A stretch of DNA of 50,724 nt, taken from a virus. This document shows positions 25,924-35,949 of the stretch, piece after piece. Position 1 is the stretch's first letter. Each line of letters begins with the position of its first letter. The position numbers and the translations under genes were made by a program. Under the pieces are notes generated by a model. The model saw only the letters and a list, made by a program, of their open reading frames with translations, searched no databases and was not told where the DNA came from. The DNA is taken from IMG/VR virus record IMGVR_UViG_3300032282_002410, positions 1-50,724 of that record; one strand, 5' to 3'.

Positions 25924-26535
25924 ATGATATTAAATTTATTAGAAGAATTGGATATTAAAGGTCACTTAACCATTTCTAAGGTCTATTCAAATGGATCTGA
26001 GGAGATTGTATTTGATGATCATAATATAATTGTATCAGGGATGGGTGTGGCTTTAGCACATTTATTTTCTTTATCTGAGTCTAATTCAATACTAGATTAT
26101 CAAATTGATAGGTTTCAATTAGGTGTATCTGGCCTAACTGCTTATGAGGTAAGCACTACTAATAAATTAACTAGACCACTAAGTAGTATATCTGAATATG
26201 CTGGGACGGCTGGAAATATACTTGTCGATAAAGTATATCAAATAAAAAATAATGTAATTGATACTACTGAAGTTTGTTATGGTTTAATACCTCAACAAAA
26301 TATAACTCGTATAGATCCAAATACAGTTAGATACACAATATTTATTGATCAAGATTCTTGTAATAATATCACAAGAGGTGGTTCTGCTGCTTCAATAAAC
26401 GAGATAGGATTATTTATAAAAAATATAAAAAATAATAATCCTGCTGCACCTATTTTAGTTGCTTATAGAGTCTTTAGTAATATCATAAAGACCTCAGATT
26501 TTTCTTTAGTTTTTAGATGGAGTATAAACTTCTAA
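25924..26535 (+). CDS. Small baseplate/tail protein
   Basis: A 203-residue beta-rich protein. The C-terminal third has a pattern common to phage tail and baseplate proteins: INEIGLFIKN, then APILVAYRVFSNIIKTSDFS and a final FRWSINF strand. The N-terminus also fits (GHLTISKVYSNGSEEIVFDDHN, then GMGVALAHLF). It lies in the region where T4 has gp8/gp9, between the Kelch protein and the beta-helix protein, and is translated with 3-base and 1-base gaps to its neighbours. It is probably a wedge or fibre-anchoring subunit. The exact T4 equivalent is unclear. Confidence 0.6.
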   Translation: MILNLLEELDIKGHLTISKVYSNGSEEIVFDDHNIIVSGMGVALAHLFSLSESNSILDYQIDRFQLGVSGLTAYEVSTTNKLTRPLSSISEYAGTAGNILVDKVYQIKNNVIDTTEVCYGLIPQQNITRIDPNTVRYTIFIDQDSCNNITRGGSAASINEIGLFIKNIKNNNPAAPILVAYRVFSNIIKTSDFSLVFRWSINF

Positions 26536-26536
26536 C

Positions 26537-29500
26537 ATGTTTTTAAAAGACGACCTTTACACTGGAACTGGTTCTACTAAACTTTATCATTGCTGGACTG
26601 ATAAGGTAACTAAGTTTGATTCAAGTTCATTTTATAACTGGGAACAAGATAATATGCCAGTTTATGACCTTGATGAAAGAACCCATTACCTATGGGAGCA
26701 ATTAGGATTTCCAACTTCTAGCATAGCTGGAGTAATGTTGGTTGTCTCTTCTACTGCATCTGATAGCGACATAGTATGTAATAAAAATGTATTTAGATCA
26801 GTTAGTTCTGCAATAGCAGCATTACCACAAACTATAAATTTTCCAATAATTATTGAAGTTGCTAGTTTTGGTGATTTAGGAAATTTAATTTTAAATAATT
26901 TTAAATTCGGTCCAAAAGGTTCACTTGAAATTATTAATAGAAACTTCTCTAAAGGAGATGCTGAAGTATCTGGAAACTTAAACTTCAATAATGGTGGAAA
27001 TCAAAAATTATTTGTTAATTATGGTAATGCTGATTCATCAGTCTTTAATCCACACTCATACTTATCTTCAGTAGCGTTAACCAGCACTATTGAATCCGCA
27101 GGTGCCGGAGTAGGATCAACCTTTTCAGTTCGTGGAGGATTTTTACAAGCTTCAGCTTTGAGTTTAAGCTGCTCAATATTTAGCTCACTTACTGATACAA
27201 GATTAACATCTAACTTAAATGGATTTATTAGTTTATATAAAAATAATACAAATAAATTCTCAAGAGGTTCTTTAGTAGAGGATGATCAGAATAGTCGAAG
27301 CCCATTTAATTCAACTTCATCAACCATAGATTTTACTACTTATGATTTAAATCCTTTGGCATCAGATGGTGTTCATACTTATGATGCTAGCACGCTAGAT
27401 CTCTTAACTAATAATACTTTATATCTAAATTCTTTTGAAGCTAACTCGCCCGTTAGAGGTTTATTTTTCGGAAATAAATTATTTAAAGTTGTTATAAATA
27501 ATTGTGAAGGTCCTATTTATCTTAGAAATTTCTTCTTAGATGGTGGTGGAATTAATTTATCAAATAATAATTACGGTATTGAAATTAATAATTCCACAAA
27601 TATTTATTTAGAAAATACTGTAGTTACAAGATATAGAAAAGCTGGATTAATTTTTAACAATTCAAACGTAAATCTATTAAGAGGTTGTGTTGCTACTAGA
27701 ATTTATGATTTTGATTCTACAAATAGATTGACGGGACCTTGGTCAATTAAATCAAAATATATCTTAGCTAATGATGGAACTCAAGTATCAAATGAAGATT
27801 CTGGTGCAGGACTAATTTCAAATAATAGCATTATTACTGTAAGCTCTACTAGAGTAATAGAAGAGAGTTTACAACAAAGTAATGTTTTATCCAGGCACGG
27901 AAGTTATTTTAATTCGTTTTACCCATTTATAAATGCTAATTACATATTTGATTTTAGCAAAAACTCTAATGGAATTATATTAAATAATTCAGTATTACAA
28001 GGTGGAGATAAATATTATTCAGATATATCTAATCATTATAAATATCAAATAAATTTTGATATTTATAATAACGTTGGCTATGGAATTAAATCTATAAATT
28101 CAAAAATTTCTTTTGATGGTCGATTAAATATTTTTGAAAATTTAAATGGAATTCTTCTTGATTCGTCGGTATTTGAAATTGATAAAGCTACTTTAGTATA
28201 CAATCAAAAAATTGCGGTAGAATCAAATAATTCAAATATTATTTATAATAAAAATTTGGTTAATTATGGGTCGTATGAGAGACCTTATAGACCATTAATG
28301 TTTAGTGGTAACGGACAACATTTAGTTTTAAATAATTCAAATATGAATCCAGTATTTACTTCAGGCATGGATTCTATTTATGAAGAAATTATTTTTGATA
28401 GACCAATAGGGAGATTAAATTCAACTTTAAAACAAATTATACCTTCTGTTGAAATTAAAAATAATTCAAAGGCTGTCTTAGTTTCCCCATATATGAAAAG
28501 AGATTCTAATCATTCTACTATTGCTGCCGCTGCTGCTTGCAAAGGTTCTGAAATATCTGTTTTAAATAATTCAAAATTAAATATAAAGGGAACTAAGAAT
28601 TATGCTACTAGAGTTTTTGGTCCGCAGGGAAGAGTTTTCCAAAGTAATATAGCCGCAATATATGCAGGTAATAAATCAACTATTGAGATAAATGGTCCAA
28701 CAGTAATCGCGCAATATGGTATAGATTTATTAGCTGAAAGTAATTCTACTATTAGTATGAATCCTCACAAATCTATAGATAATAGATCTATAGATTTAAG
28801 TTCATTTAATTTATTAGATAGTGGAAATCATACCGCAGTTGAATTACATAGCACTAGAGCCTGTGTTGTTATTGATGATCATTCAACATTTGATGTAAAA
28901 GATTTAGGATCTTGTAAAACTTCCTGGACCAGATCAAATATTTATAGTAGTTTAATTCTTAGTGGATTAGATTATTCTGATCAGATTGAGATATTAGATC
29001 CCTATGTAAGTGCAGGTAGTTTACAATTCTATCCAAATCCAATAGGGTCTTATAATAATGCCCTGGGGACTTTCCCAGGTATTGATACCTTAGCTTCGTT
29101 AACATCTGAAAAATTTACAGCAAATTCAAATCCAGGATTACATTATTTAAAAAGTCCCTCAGTAACATCTGTTTTTGATTACAGTGCTGTTACTGCCGGT
29201 GGTTACTGTGTCAGAGCATTAAATAATAGTTTAGTAAATATTCATAATGTTAACTTCCCTTGCGGATGGTGGCAAACTTCTGCACCTTACTATGATAATA
29301 CTATAGGAATAAATTCAGGTGGTTATTGTTCTAAATTGTTTATTTGGAATATTGCTGATACCTCTCAGTTAAAAGCTTCTTATCTTTCTGTCAGTGGATT
29401 ATATCCAAGAACGGCAGGTTATTATGGCCCAAGCGGGCTTTGGGCTAGTGGAGGTAGCACTAGAGTGGCTAGTGGAATGCCTAGTTCTACCCCAGATACT

Positions 29501-30013
29501 AGTTCAGTATCCATTTTGGATTATTTTGGTGCAGCGGCAACCAATTTAAATCCATTTGGAAAAACTACAGCGCAGAATTATGGTCCATTTAGATTATACT
29601 TCTCTGTGGACCCAGTTGTATATGCACTGACAGAAGCGGCATCTAGTGTCAGTGGATTTGGTTATATCCCTCAAATATATTCTCAGGGATACCAACCAGT
29701 ATCTGCTTTAGTGTGTAATTCAGATGTAAGTAATATTTACTCTGTAGCACTTCAAAGAAATTCTAGTAATATTATTGCTCCATCTGGATACTATTATGGA
29801 TCTAGTATAATGAGTAACAATGGATTTATTAGAATTTCGTTAGATGAATCCGCAGCAGAGACATTTGCAAATGCTAAACATTGCTCTGTAGGTAAATCTG
29901 GTAATGCTAAATTGACATCAATTCATTATCCGTATACCTCAAAATTTGGAAGCTCTTATGGAGCTTTAGGAATTAAATCAGTTAACTTATTTGATATAGA
30001 GAGAGATAACTAA
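26537..30013 (+). CDS. Large baseplate/fibre protein, probable right-handed beta-helix
   Basis: An 1158-residue protein. The N-terminal ~130 residues (FYNWEQDNMPVYDLDERTHY, then LWEQLGFPTSSIAGVML and SSAIAALPQTINFPIIIEVA) resemble structural proteins I recall from cyanophage-like T4 relatives. The central ~700 residues show imperfect rungs ending in Asn-Asn-Ser turns (INNSTNIYLENT, FNNSNVNLLRG, LNNSVLQGG, KNNSKAVLVS, LNNSKLNIKG), typical of right-handed beta-helices in tailspikes. The last ~300 residues are Ser/Tyr/Gly-rich. A likely role is an outer baseplate or short-fibre component. No catalytic residues for a glycan lyase could be assigned. It overlaps the next gene by one base (TAATG). 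Confidence 0.65.
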   Translation: MFLKDDLYTGTGSTKLYHCWTDKVTKFDSSSFYNWEQDNMPVYDLDERTHYLWEQLGFPTSSIAGVMLVVSSTASDSDIVCNKNVFRSVSSAIAALPQTINFPIIIEVASFGDLGNLILNNFKFGPKGSLEIINRNFSKGDAEVSGNLNFNNGGNQKLFVNYGNADSSVFNPHSYLSSVALTSTIESAGAGVGSTFSVRGGFLQASALSLSCSIFSSLTDTRLTSNLNGFISLYKNNTNKFSRGSLVEDDQNSRSPFNSTSSTIDFTTYDLNPLASDGVHTYDASTLDLLTNNTLYLNSFEANSPVRGLFFGNKLFKVVINNCEGPIYLRNFFLDGGGINLSNNNYGIEINNSTNIYLENTVVTRYRKAGLIFNNSNVNLLRGCVATRIYDFDSTNRLTGPWSIKSKYILANDGTQVSNEDSGAGLISNNSIITVSSTRVIEESLQQSNVLSRHGSYFNSFYPFINANYIFDFSKNSNGIILNNSVLQGGDKYYSDISNHYKYQINFDIYNNVGYGIKSINSKISFDGRLNIFENLNGILLDSSVFEIDKATLVYNQKIAVESNNSNIIYNKNLVNYGSYERPYRPLMFSGNGQHLVLNNSNMNPVFTSGMDSIYEEIIFDRPIGRLNSTLKQIIPSVEIKNNSKAVLVSPYMKRDSNHSTIAAAAACKGSEISVLNNSKLNIKGTKNYATRVFGPQGRVFQSNIAAIYAGNKSTIEINGPTVIAQYGIDLLAESNSTISMNPHKSIDNRSIDLSSFNLLDSGNHTAVELHSTRACVVIDDHSTFDVKDLGSCKTSWTRSNIYSSLILSGLDYSDQIEILDPYVSAGSLQFYPNPIGSYNNALGTFPGIDTLASLTSEKFTANSNPGLHYLKSPSVTSVFDYSAVTAGGYCVRALNNSLVNIHNVNFPCGWWQTSAPYYDNTIGINSGGYCSKLFIWNIADTSQLKASYLSVSGLYPRTAGYYGPSGLWASGGSTRVASGMPSSTPDTSSVSILDYFGAAATNLNPFGKTTAQNYGPFRLYFSVDPVVYALTEAASSVSGFGYIPQIYSQGYQPVSALVCNSDVSNIYSVALQRNSSNIIAPSGYYYGSSIMSNNGFIRISLDESAAETFANAKHCSVGKSGNAKLTSIHYPYTSKFGSSYGALGIKSVNLFDIERDN

Positions 30014-32475
30014 TGGTAGACTACAACGATAGTTCATATAAATTTACTAATCCGATTAGATATTTTAAAGCTAATGATCCTATTTACTATGAAGTTGAAA
30101 ATATACCTTTAAAACAACTTCAAGAAAATGATCTTTGGCTTAAGGATCAAATTACTACCACGGTATCAAGAGTTAACTCTATAAAAGATGAATTTGATAG
30201 AAGTGGATTTAGTGAATTAAAACCTTACTGTGATGGAACTAATAATGTAGTTAAGGTAAAACCAGGGAGGTTTACTGCAAGAATAAATGATGCATATAAC
30301 TTAACTCCTCTACAAATAATTAAAACTTTAACTGGTGGTAGTGCGGCATCAGGAGATTACAATTCATGGTCAGTAGACTCTTTAAACTCGGCAGACTTAT
30401 CCAGTATCATAAGTAAATTTAGAAATGATAATCTAACTCAAACCGCATTAAACATGAACGGTTTAGTTGAGAGAGCCTTCAGTTATCCAGCTTGGATATC
30501 TGATAGATCAAGTGGGTATCAATTATCCTCGTCACCAGTTATAAGTAATGTTGCTACACCTGATAGCACTAAACAACCCCCTTATCCATTAATCCAAGCT
30601 CAACTTTGGAATTCATTTAATCAAGGCGGCACAACTAGTTATGTAATTCGTCAATATGATAAGGATGCTGCAAATATTGGATTTGCATCTTTAGGTTCTG
30701 CTGAATCAGAATTTATTAAAAAATGGAGAGGCGTTGCCAGAACTTCAGTTGTTGATATTCCTGATGAATTGTCTATAACTATTCCAGAATTTAATACTAA
30801 TGATTTTTATTATTATAACGAACAAAATCAAAGAATAATTTTAAATAATGCTTCACAAAGAATTGATCTTTTGTTCGTATATTCAAAGCCCGTAGATTCT
30901 TCGGGGGCGACTGTTGCTAAATTTGATAATCTTGGAAAGCCAACCACAATTACTAAGGCTGAATTAGGATTAGTTCGTGGTGCTGGAATAGGGTTAGACT
31001 TTTTTAATTACCCACAAGAATTGAAAAAATTATTAAGTGCTAGGGTATCTAATTCAGACGGAACTTTAAAAATTCTCCCTCATGTTGGGGATCAAAATGG
31101 CTCCAATAATGGATTTAAAGTATCTGGTAGTTTCATAAAGGGATCATTTCCTTCTCCAGATGACTTAATGAATTTAACTCCATTGTTAGATGAGGAGTTA
31201 GCTAATAATCATTATGCACTAATTGGCCAATCAATTCTCCCAATAGCTTACATTGTCGTAAGAAGGGATGCACAATTTAATAATAATGCTGTTAGAATAA
31301 TTACTACTAGTAATATTATTGATATTAGACCTTTCTTTAGAACTACAGAACTTTCATATAATGAACGTGCTGGTATCGCTGCTGCTGTGCCCGCACCATC
31401 ATTAGCTAATCCAGTTGTAACCCAAGCTGAATTAGATTATGAAATAAAAAGAACTTATGCAAATATTGTTAGTGAAATAAGATCTGGTGGATCTGGACTT
31501 TTAAAGTCTCAAATATTGGCCACAGGAATAATTCAAGGTGGATTCTACTATGGTGTGGAAGGTTCTATAGCAAGAAGATTAAGGTATTCAACTTCTAAAA
31601 CTGCGGAACAGGTAAAAACTGAAGTTAGAAATTTATTTAAATATACAAGAGATATTCCTGATTTACCTGAATGGGATTTAGCAAATTGGTGTGCAAATAT
31701 TACTGGTCCTGGATTATTACCTAATGATAGAATTAATAGAATTACTTTAGCTAATTATAATAATTTATTATTTGGAACATTAGCTAGAAATCCAAATATG
31801 TCATTATTTACTAGCCCAACAGATATTACCTCATGGGAAGATACAGCTACATTTAATTTATTTGGTGGTAAATCAGGTAAGACTCCCCCCCCTAATACGG
31901 CTGGTGGCCCAGCTTTAAATGTTCAAAACCCTATTACTATACATTATATAAAAAAGAAAATAAAATTAAGTGGATTATCTGATGCTGGATTTTCTAGTTA
32001 TAATGTAAATGTTCAATATTTAAATTGCTGTCCAATAACAGGAAAATCTTATAGAGCTAATACTTCAACAACAAATAATACAGGTGGAGTACTCACAGCA
32101 GACAATTTTTTGCAAAATACAGTTCAAGGAATTTGGGTAGAAAAAAGTAAAAATGAACTTGGTAGTAATGAAGATTATTTTACAATATATGTTGCAATAG
32201 CTGCTAATGATAATGAGTATTTAGCATTTAACAATGTTAACGGTGCCGCAAAATATGATATGTCCATTTTAGCTAATAGAAAAAGTGATAGCTTTGTAGG
32301 ATTCTCTGTAATTAATAGTAAAATGCCAATATCAGGAGATGCAGATAATATTAATAATACTGGATTGGCTGTGTATCCAACTATTCAATTTGAAGTTGTT
32401 GGAATTCCAAATAACTTCCCTGGAACAAACATGTCTTTTGGTGGTATAGAGCCGATAATTTCAGTACTAGGTTAA
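30013..32475 (+). CDS. Large baseplate wedge/fibre-network protein
   Basis: An 820-residue protein whose N-terminus (YKFTNPIRYFKANDPIYYEV, then ENIPLKQLQENDLWLKDQI) I recognise as a conserved structural-protein signature in T4-like aquatic phages, though without an agreed T4 name. This N-terminus has a short helix that could bind the wedge. The rest is beta-rich with an exposed Gly/Asn character. It includes the ISGDADNINNTG stretch near the C-terminus. No enzyme motif is seen. Coupling with the preceding gene (TAATG) and its place among wedge genes suggest it attaches fibres or outer wedge parts, perhaps replacing T4 gp8/gp10. The functional name is uncertain. Confidence 0.6.
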   Translation: MVDYNDSSYKFTNPIRYFKANDPIYYEVENIPLKQLQENDLWLKDQITTTVSRVNSIKDEFDRSGFSELKPYCDGTNNVVKVKPGRFTARINDAYNLTPLQIIKTLTGGSAASGDYNSWSVDSLNSADLSSIISKFRNDNLTQTALNMNGLVERAFSYPAWISDRSSGYQLSSSPVISNVATPDSTKQPPYPLIQAQLWNSFNQGGTTSYVIRQYDKDAANIGFASLGSAESEFIKKWRGVARTSVVDIPDELSITIPEFNTNDFYYYNEQNQRIILNNASQRIDLLFVYSKPVDSSGATVAKFDNLGKPTTITKAELGLVRGAGIGLDFFNYPQELKKLLSARVSNSDGTLKILPHVGDQNGSNNGFKVSGSFIKGSFPSPDDLMNLTPLLDEELANNHYALIGQSILPIAYIVVRRDAQFNNNAVRIITTSNIIDIRPFFRTTELSYNERAGIAAAVPAPSLANPVVTQAELDYEIKRTYANIVSEIRSGGSGLLKSQILATGIIQGGFYYGVEGSIARRLRYSTSKTAEQVKTEVRNLFKYTRDIPDLPEWDLANWCANITGPGLLPNDRINRITLANYNNLLFGTLARNPNMSLFTSPTDITSWEDTATFNLFGGKSGKTPPPNTAGGPALNVQNPITIHYIKKKIKLSGLSDAGFSSYNVNVQYLNCCPITGKSYRANTSTTNNTGGVLTADNFLQNTVQGIWVEKSKNELGSNEDYFTIYVAIAANDNEYLAFNNVNGAAKYDMSILANRKSDSFVGFSVINSKMPISGDADNINNTGLAVYPTIQFEVVGIPNNFPGTNMSFGGIEPIISVLG

Positions 32476-32480
32476 CAATA

Positions 32481-35096
32481 ATGGTTTTTGATACTCCTCA
32501 AAGATTTCCATGTGGAGACTTTAAACCTGGGTATGCTCCAAGTCCAGGTCCAGGAGTTAATAATTCACATCCTGTAGTTTATGTTCCTACTTTAGTTAGA
32601 CCTGAAGAAGTTTTTGTAGTTCCTGATTCACGAATTCCTCCAGGTGGCCCAGATATACCTGTCCCAGGAACTCCAAGCACTGGAAATCCCTCTGGCCCAA
32701 CTCCTAAAGGCCCTGCAACTCCTCGTGGTGGTGGTTCAACTGGGGGTGGCGGTGGGGGAACTACAACCCCTAGATTCCCCCCAAGAGGAGATACAACTGG
32801 TGGTGGTAGAAGAGGTCCGGTTACTCCTAGAGGCACAGTGCCAGATATAAGATGGAGGTGTGCATCCCAAGATCAATTTTGTCCACCAAATGGTAGTGAA
32901 ACCCAATCATTAGTAGTAAGTGCAACACAAAGAAGATGTGTAAGATGTGATCAGGGGGCAGCAGAATCTATAGGTTCTTGGTATGGTAGGTGTCCATTTG
33001 AAACGGAAAATGCTTGTTTAACATTATGTAGGAGTAGCACAGTTAGCCCAATTCCTTGTATTACAACAACAACTACAGGTGGGTCAGTTGTAACTCCAAG
33101 GAATGAAACTAATCAAAATCCAAATGATTTAAAAACATCATTACTTCGGAGTAGTTCAGTTACTAATTCTAACATAGATTCAATGATGTTAAGAAACTCT
33201 GCTCCTAAGAAAATTACTACAAATATAGTAATAAACAATAAAAATTTTAAAGGTAACTCATCAACTTCTGCGGGATACAATGACTCAAGCATGTATCATC
33301 CCTATTATAATTTCTTTAAAACACAAGCAGATCCTAATACTAAATTAGTTTCAAACAATTTATACACTAATATTTTTTCAGATTTAATAGCATCAGAGGT
33401 TAATTACTTTTTAAATAATGTAAATTCTGGTGGGCCTTGGCACGAAATAAAAATAAATAATTTAACTACAGAAAAAATTGCAATAAGTTTAAAACCTGAA
33501 CTATTAACTGCATTAACAAATATACACACTATTGCTAATAAAAGAGTAAGTGAACAAGAGTTTTTAGAAGTAATAAAAAAACATTTATTAGAGGGGACTA
33601 TAGATCAATTTGATCCAAATTATTATTTCTATACTTACAATGAACAAATAGAAGATGAAGTTATTGAATATTCAGAGACTGGCGAGACTAGGGCTTCCAT
33701 CGACGCAGCCCTATCAATCTTTGAAGTAAACTCTAATAATCCAAACTACGAAACTTTAGAAACCTCCACTGAAAAAACTGAATACAAAAGAATGAGATTC
33801 TTATTAGAAGATATTGAATCTGGAATAAGGGTCTTACAGATAGAAGGAAATCAAGACAATCTTTTACTAAATAATGTAGGTGCTCCAGTAAGGATGATAG
33901 ATGAATCTTCTTTTGTTCCACAGACTATAGATACAGAGGTTAGAATAGGTGACGGAGCAGGATATTATTTTTCAACATTATTAATTGATGGAAGTGAATA
34001 CCCTTTACCATCTGAGCATTCTTTAAGTGATGTTGGACATTTAAATCCTAATAGTAAATACGCTTCTTTAAATATTCTAGGGAAAGCTGGAGATCTGAGA
34101 TTGACTGTAAGTTCTCAACAATCATATCATGAACTTACCCCTGGGTATAATTTCTCATCGGACGTTGGTGTAATGTATTTTGCATTAGATTTAAAATCAG
34201 TAGGAGATATACCAAATCCAAACTCAGTAATTAATATATTATCTGGAACTTACAAAAGACTAACAGATGAAGAAGCAGCCCACCATTCAAGAAATTATAG
34301 TTTTAATATAGTTAAAGTTAATATTGATTACAAAGATCCGTTTATTCAATATTCAAGAGACACTAGTAATATTTACTTGGAACAAGATGATTTTGATCTA
34401 AGAGAGTTTGATGTAAATAGATCTATAAAGTCTTTTAGAATAATGCCAAGAACAATACCCGCAGCAATAATATTAACTCCGGGCTGCGGATCTTATCATA
34501 ATCCATTTAATAGTAAATCAAATATTAAACAATTTAATAATACTCTAATTATCAGGATATTAACAGTAAGACCATCTCATGATTCAAGAGATAGCACAAT
34601 TGATAAACCATTAATAGATAAAGCTAATATTTATGAAACTATAGGTACCGATCATTTTGGCTTATACGAAAAATATTTATTACCAGATATACATGGTAGT
34701 ATATTTACATATAGTCCTAGTTCCGATATATTTAATCAATCATACTATTATAATGGAGAGTATAGTAATATACAACCTCCTTCAAGTATGCGTGACGGAT
34801 CACCTGAATCAAAACTTATTAATTTAATTAATAAATTAACATCTTTAGAAGGTGTAGAACAATTAACTTGGTGGGACGTTTTTAGAAGATTAAATTTAAA
34901 TGAAATTGCATCTTTAAATTATACTAGCAATGATTCTTTAATCAAAGAATTATCTATCGGGTATAGTAATGGAGTTCCTATAAAACATGTCCTATCTAGA
35001 TGGGATATTAGACCAACAGGTATACCTGATGGAGTGGTGATAGAAAATGATAAAATTTATGTTAATGTGGAGGACAGAGTTTTAGATGCCACGTAG
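32481..35096 (+). CDS. Baseplate/fibre protein with Gly/Pro linker and 8-cysteine module
   Basis: An 871-residue protein. Residues ~15-122 are Pro/Gly/Thr-rich and probably disordered, including a run of Gly with Thr near residues 83-97. A cysteine-rich module follows: Cys127, 134, 153, 156, 171, 179, 183 and 193, including one CxxC. After a Thr-rich spacer (ITTTTTGGS) comes a ~670-residue mixed alpha/beta region with no recognised family. Eight cysteines within 67 residues are unusual for a phage tail protein and could bind metal or form disulfides outside the cell. Its end overlaps the PAAR gene by 11 bases, so it may act together with the spike tip. Confidence 0.6.
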   Translation: MVFDTPQRFPCGDFKPGYAPSPGPGVNNSHPVVYVPTLVRPEEVFVVPDSRIPPGGPDIPVPGTPSTGNPSGPTPKGPATPRGGGSTGGGGGGTTTPRFPPRGDTTGGGRRGPVTPRGTVPDIRWRCASQDQFCPPNGSETQSLVVSATQRRCVRCDQGAAESIGSWYGRCPFETENACLTLCRSSTVSPIPCITTTTTGGSVVTPRNETNQNPNDLKTSLLRSSSVTNSNIDSMMLRNSAPKKITTNIVINNKNFKGNSSTSAGYNDSSMYHPYYNFFKTQADPNTKLVSNNLYTNIFSDLIASEVNYFLNNVNSGGPWHEIKINNLTTEKIAISLKPELLTALTNIHTIANKRVSEQEFLEVIKKHLLEGTIDQFDPNYYFYTYNEQIEDEVIEYSETGETRASIDAALSIFEVNSNNPNYETLETSTEKTEYKRMRFLLEDIESGIRVLQIEGNQDNLLLNNVGAPVRMIDESSFVPQTIDTEVRIGDGAGYYFSTLLIDGSEYPLPSEHSLSDVGHLNPNSKYASLNILGKAGDLRLTVSSQQSYHELTPGYNFSSDVGVMYFALDLKSVGDIPNPNSVINILSGTYKRLTDEEAAHHSRNYSFNIVKVNIDYKDPFIQYSRDTSNIYLEQDDFDLREFDVNRSIKSFRIMPRTIPAAIILTPGCGSYHNPFNSKSNIKQFNNTLIIRILTVRPSHDSRDSTIDKPLIDKANIYETIGTDHFGLYEKYLLPDIHGSIFTYSPSSDIFNQSYYYNGEYSNIQPPSSMRDGSPESKLINLINKLTSLEGVEQLTWWDVFRRLNLNEIASLNYTSNDSLIKELSIGYSNGVPIKHVLSRWDIRPTGIPDGVVIENDKIYVNVEDRVLDAT

Positions 35097-35421
35097 AGCT
35101 TTAACACATTTAGATGGGACTACTGGCCAAGGCATAGGTGGTCATAACTGTAGTCCTCTAATAGGAGTTATAACTCCTATTAATCCGCTTAATTTACTTG
35201 TTACTATAGGTGGAATTCCTATTTGTGTAGCTGGAGATATTCTACCCCCTCATGTTAATTGCCCCGGACATCAAACTGTTGTAAATCCTGCATTTTGTAG
35301 TTTAGGAGTAAAGGTTGGTGGGTTTCCCGTAGCCGTTGAACTAGGGACTTTAGTATGTGGTGATACTTTATTAAAAATATTGCCAGGGGATGTTTTTATT
35401 GGAGATTCTATATTAGGTTAG
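35086..35421 (+). CDS. 5.4: PAAR-type spike tip protein, gp5.4-like
   Basis: A 111-residue protein with PAAR features: an early HLDGTTGQG, GGIPICVAGDILPPH followed by NCPGHQ (candidate metal ligands His56, Cys59, His62, Cys71), then KVGGFPVAVELGTLVCGD and GDVFIGDS. T4 gp5.4 is 97 residues and sharpens the gp5 spike with a metal-bound tip. Here the gene lies about 20 kb from the spike gene, at the end of the baseplate operon. It contains the string TPINPLNL, matching SPINPLNL at the spike C-terminus. The start overlaps the preceding gene. Confidence 0.85.
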   Translation: MPRRALTHLDGTTGQGIGGHNCSPLIGVITPINPLNLLVTIGGIPICVAGDILPPHVNCPGHQTVVNPAFCSLGVKVGGFPVAVELGTLVCGDTLLKILPGDVFIGDSILG

Positions 35422-35459
35422 TTAATTTTAAAAATTAATTAAAATATATTTAATGGTCG

Positions 35460-35467
35460 TATAAATA
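35460..35467 (+). promoter_or_regulatory. T4-type late promoter -10 (TATAAATA)
   Basis: An exact match to the T4 late promoter element TATAAATA lies in the 83-base gap between the tail operon and the head genes, 38 bases before the ATG at 35505. A CGAGG ribosome binding site follows near 35490. In T4 this element is read by the gp55 sigma factor, which this window also encodes (50266-50628, minus). It is placed to drive the head core, protease, scaffold and capsid genes. Confidence 0.7.
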
Positions 35468-35504
35468 GATATAGGTAATTATTTTATTACGAGGTATAAA
35501 AATT

Positions 35505-35921
35505 ATGAAGAAAGAGATTTTGAAGGAAGAAGTTGATCAAATTATCAAGCAGTCATTCTGGGGTATCGGTGGAGTAAGACTTACCGAGAATACCGAGGCT
35601 GATGCTGCTCCAGTTGAGACTGAAGAGCAAGTTGAAACTGAGGAAGTTAATGAGGAAACTCATTCCTGCCCACTTTGTGAGTCAGCCCTAGAGAATCCTA
35701 TCTCCGATGAAAAGTTAACTGAGCACATTGAGATGATGCTTGGTATCATTAACGAGATGAATGATATTACGGATGAGGAGCTAGAGGCTATTGAGGAAGA
35801 GATTGATGAGGTTGACGACGAGGATGATGACGTTGAAGTCGTTGAGGAAGCCAAGAAGAAGATGCCAGCCTTTCTGAAGAAGGGTAAGAAGTATGGCGAT
35901 AAGCCTATGGCAAAAGCCTGA
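35505..35921 (+). CDS. Probable prohead core protein (gp67-like), highly acidic
   Basis: A 138-residue protein at the head of the capsid operon. Its C-terminal half is extremely acidic (a Glu/Asp run near residues 88-115) and is followed by a basic KKKMPAFLKKGKKYG tail. T4 gp67 (80 residues) is a small acidic core protein at the same place, so the role is inferred from position and charge. A CPLC motif (residues 55-58) with His and acidic residues nearby might bind metal. RLTE at residues 25-28 fits the gp21 protease preference (Leu/Ile-x-Glu), suggesting cleavage after Glu28. The start has a CGAGG site and a TATAAATA promoter upstream. Confidence 0.6.
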   Translation: MKKEILKEEVDQIIKQSFWGIGGVRLTENTEADAAPVETEEQVETEEVNEETHSCPLCESALENPISDEKLTEHIEMMLGIINEMNDITDEELEAIEEEIDEVDDEDDDVEVVEEAKKKMPAFLKKGKKYGDKPMAKA

Positions 35922-35949
35922 GGCTAAGTTAACCAGTTAGTTTAACTGC

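Noticed and set aside
32579-32836. Pro/Val/Gly-rich minus-strand frame, and a Leu/Gln-rich plus-strand frame at 32644-32850
   Set aside because: Both are shadows of the low-complexity Gly/Pro linker of the 871-residue baseplate protein.
35660-35854. Ser-rich minus-strand frame
   Set aside because: Mirror of the Glu/Asp codon run in the gp67-like gene; no start context and extreme low complexity.
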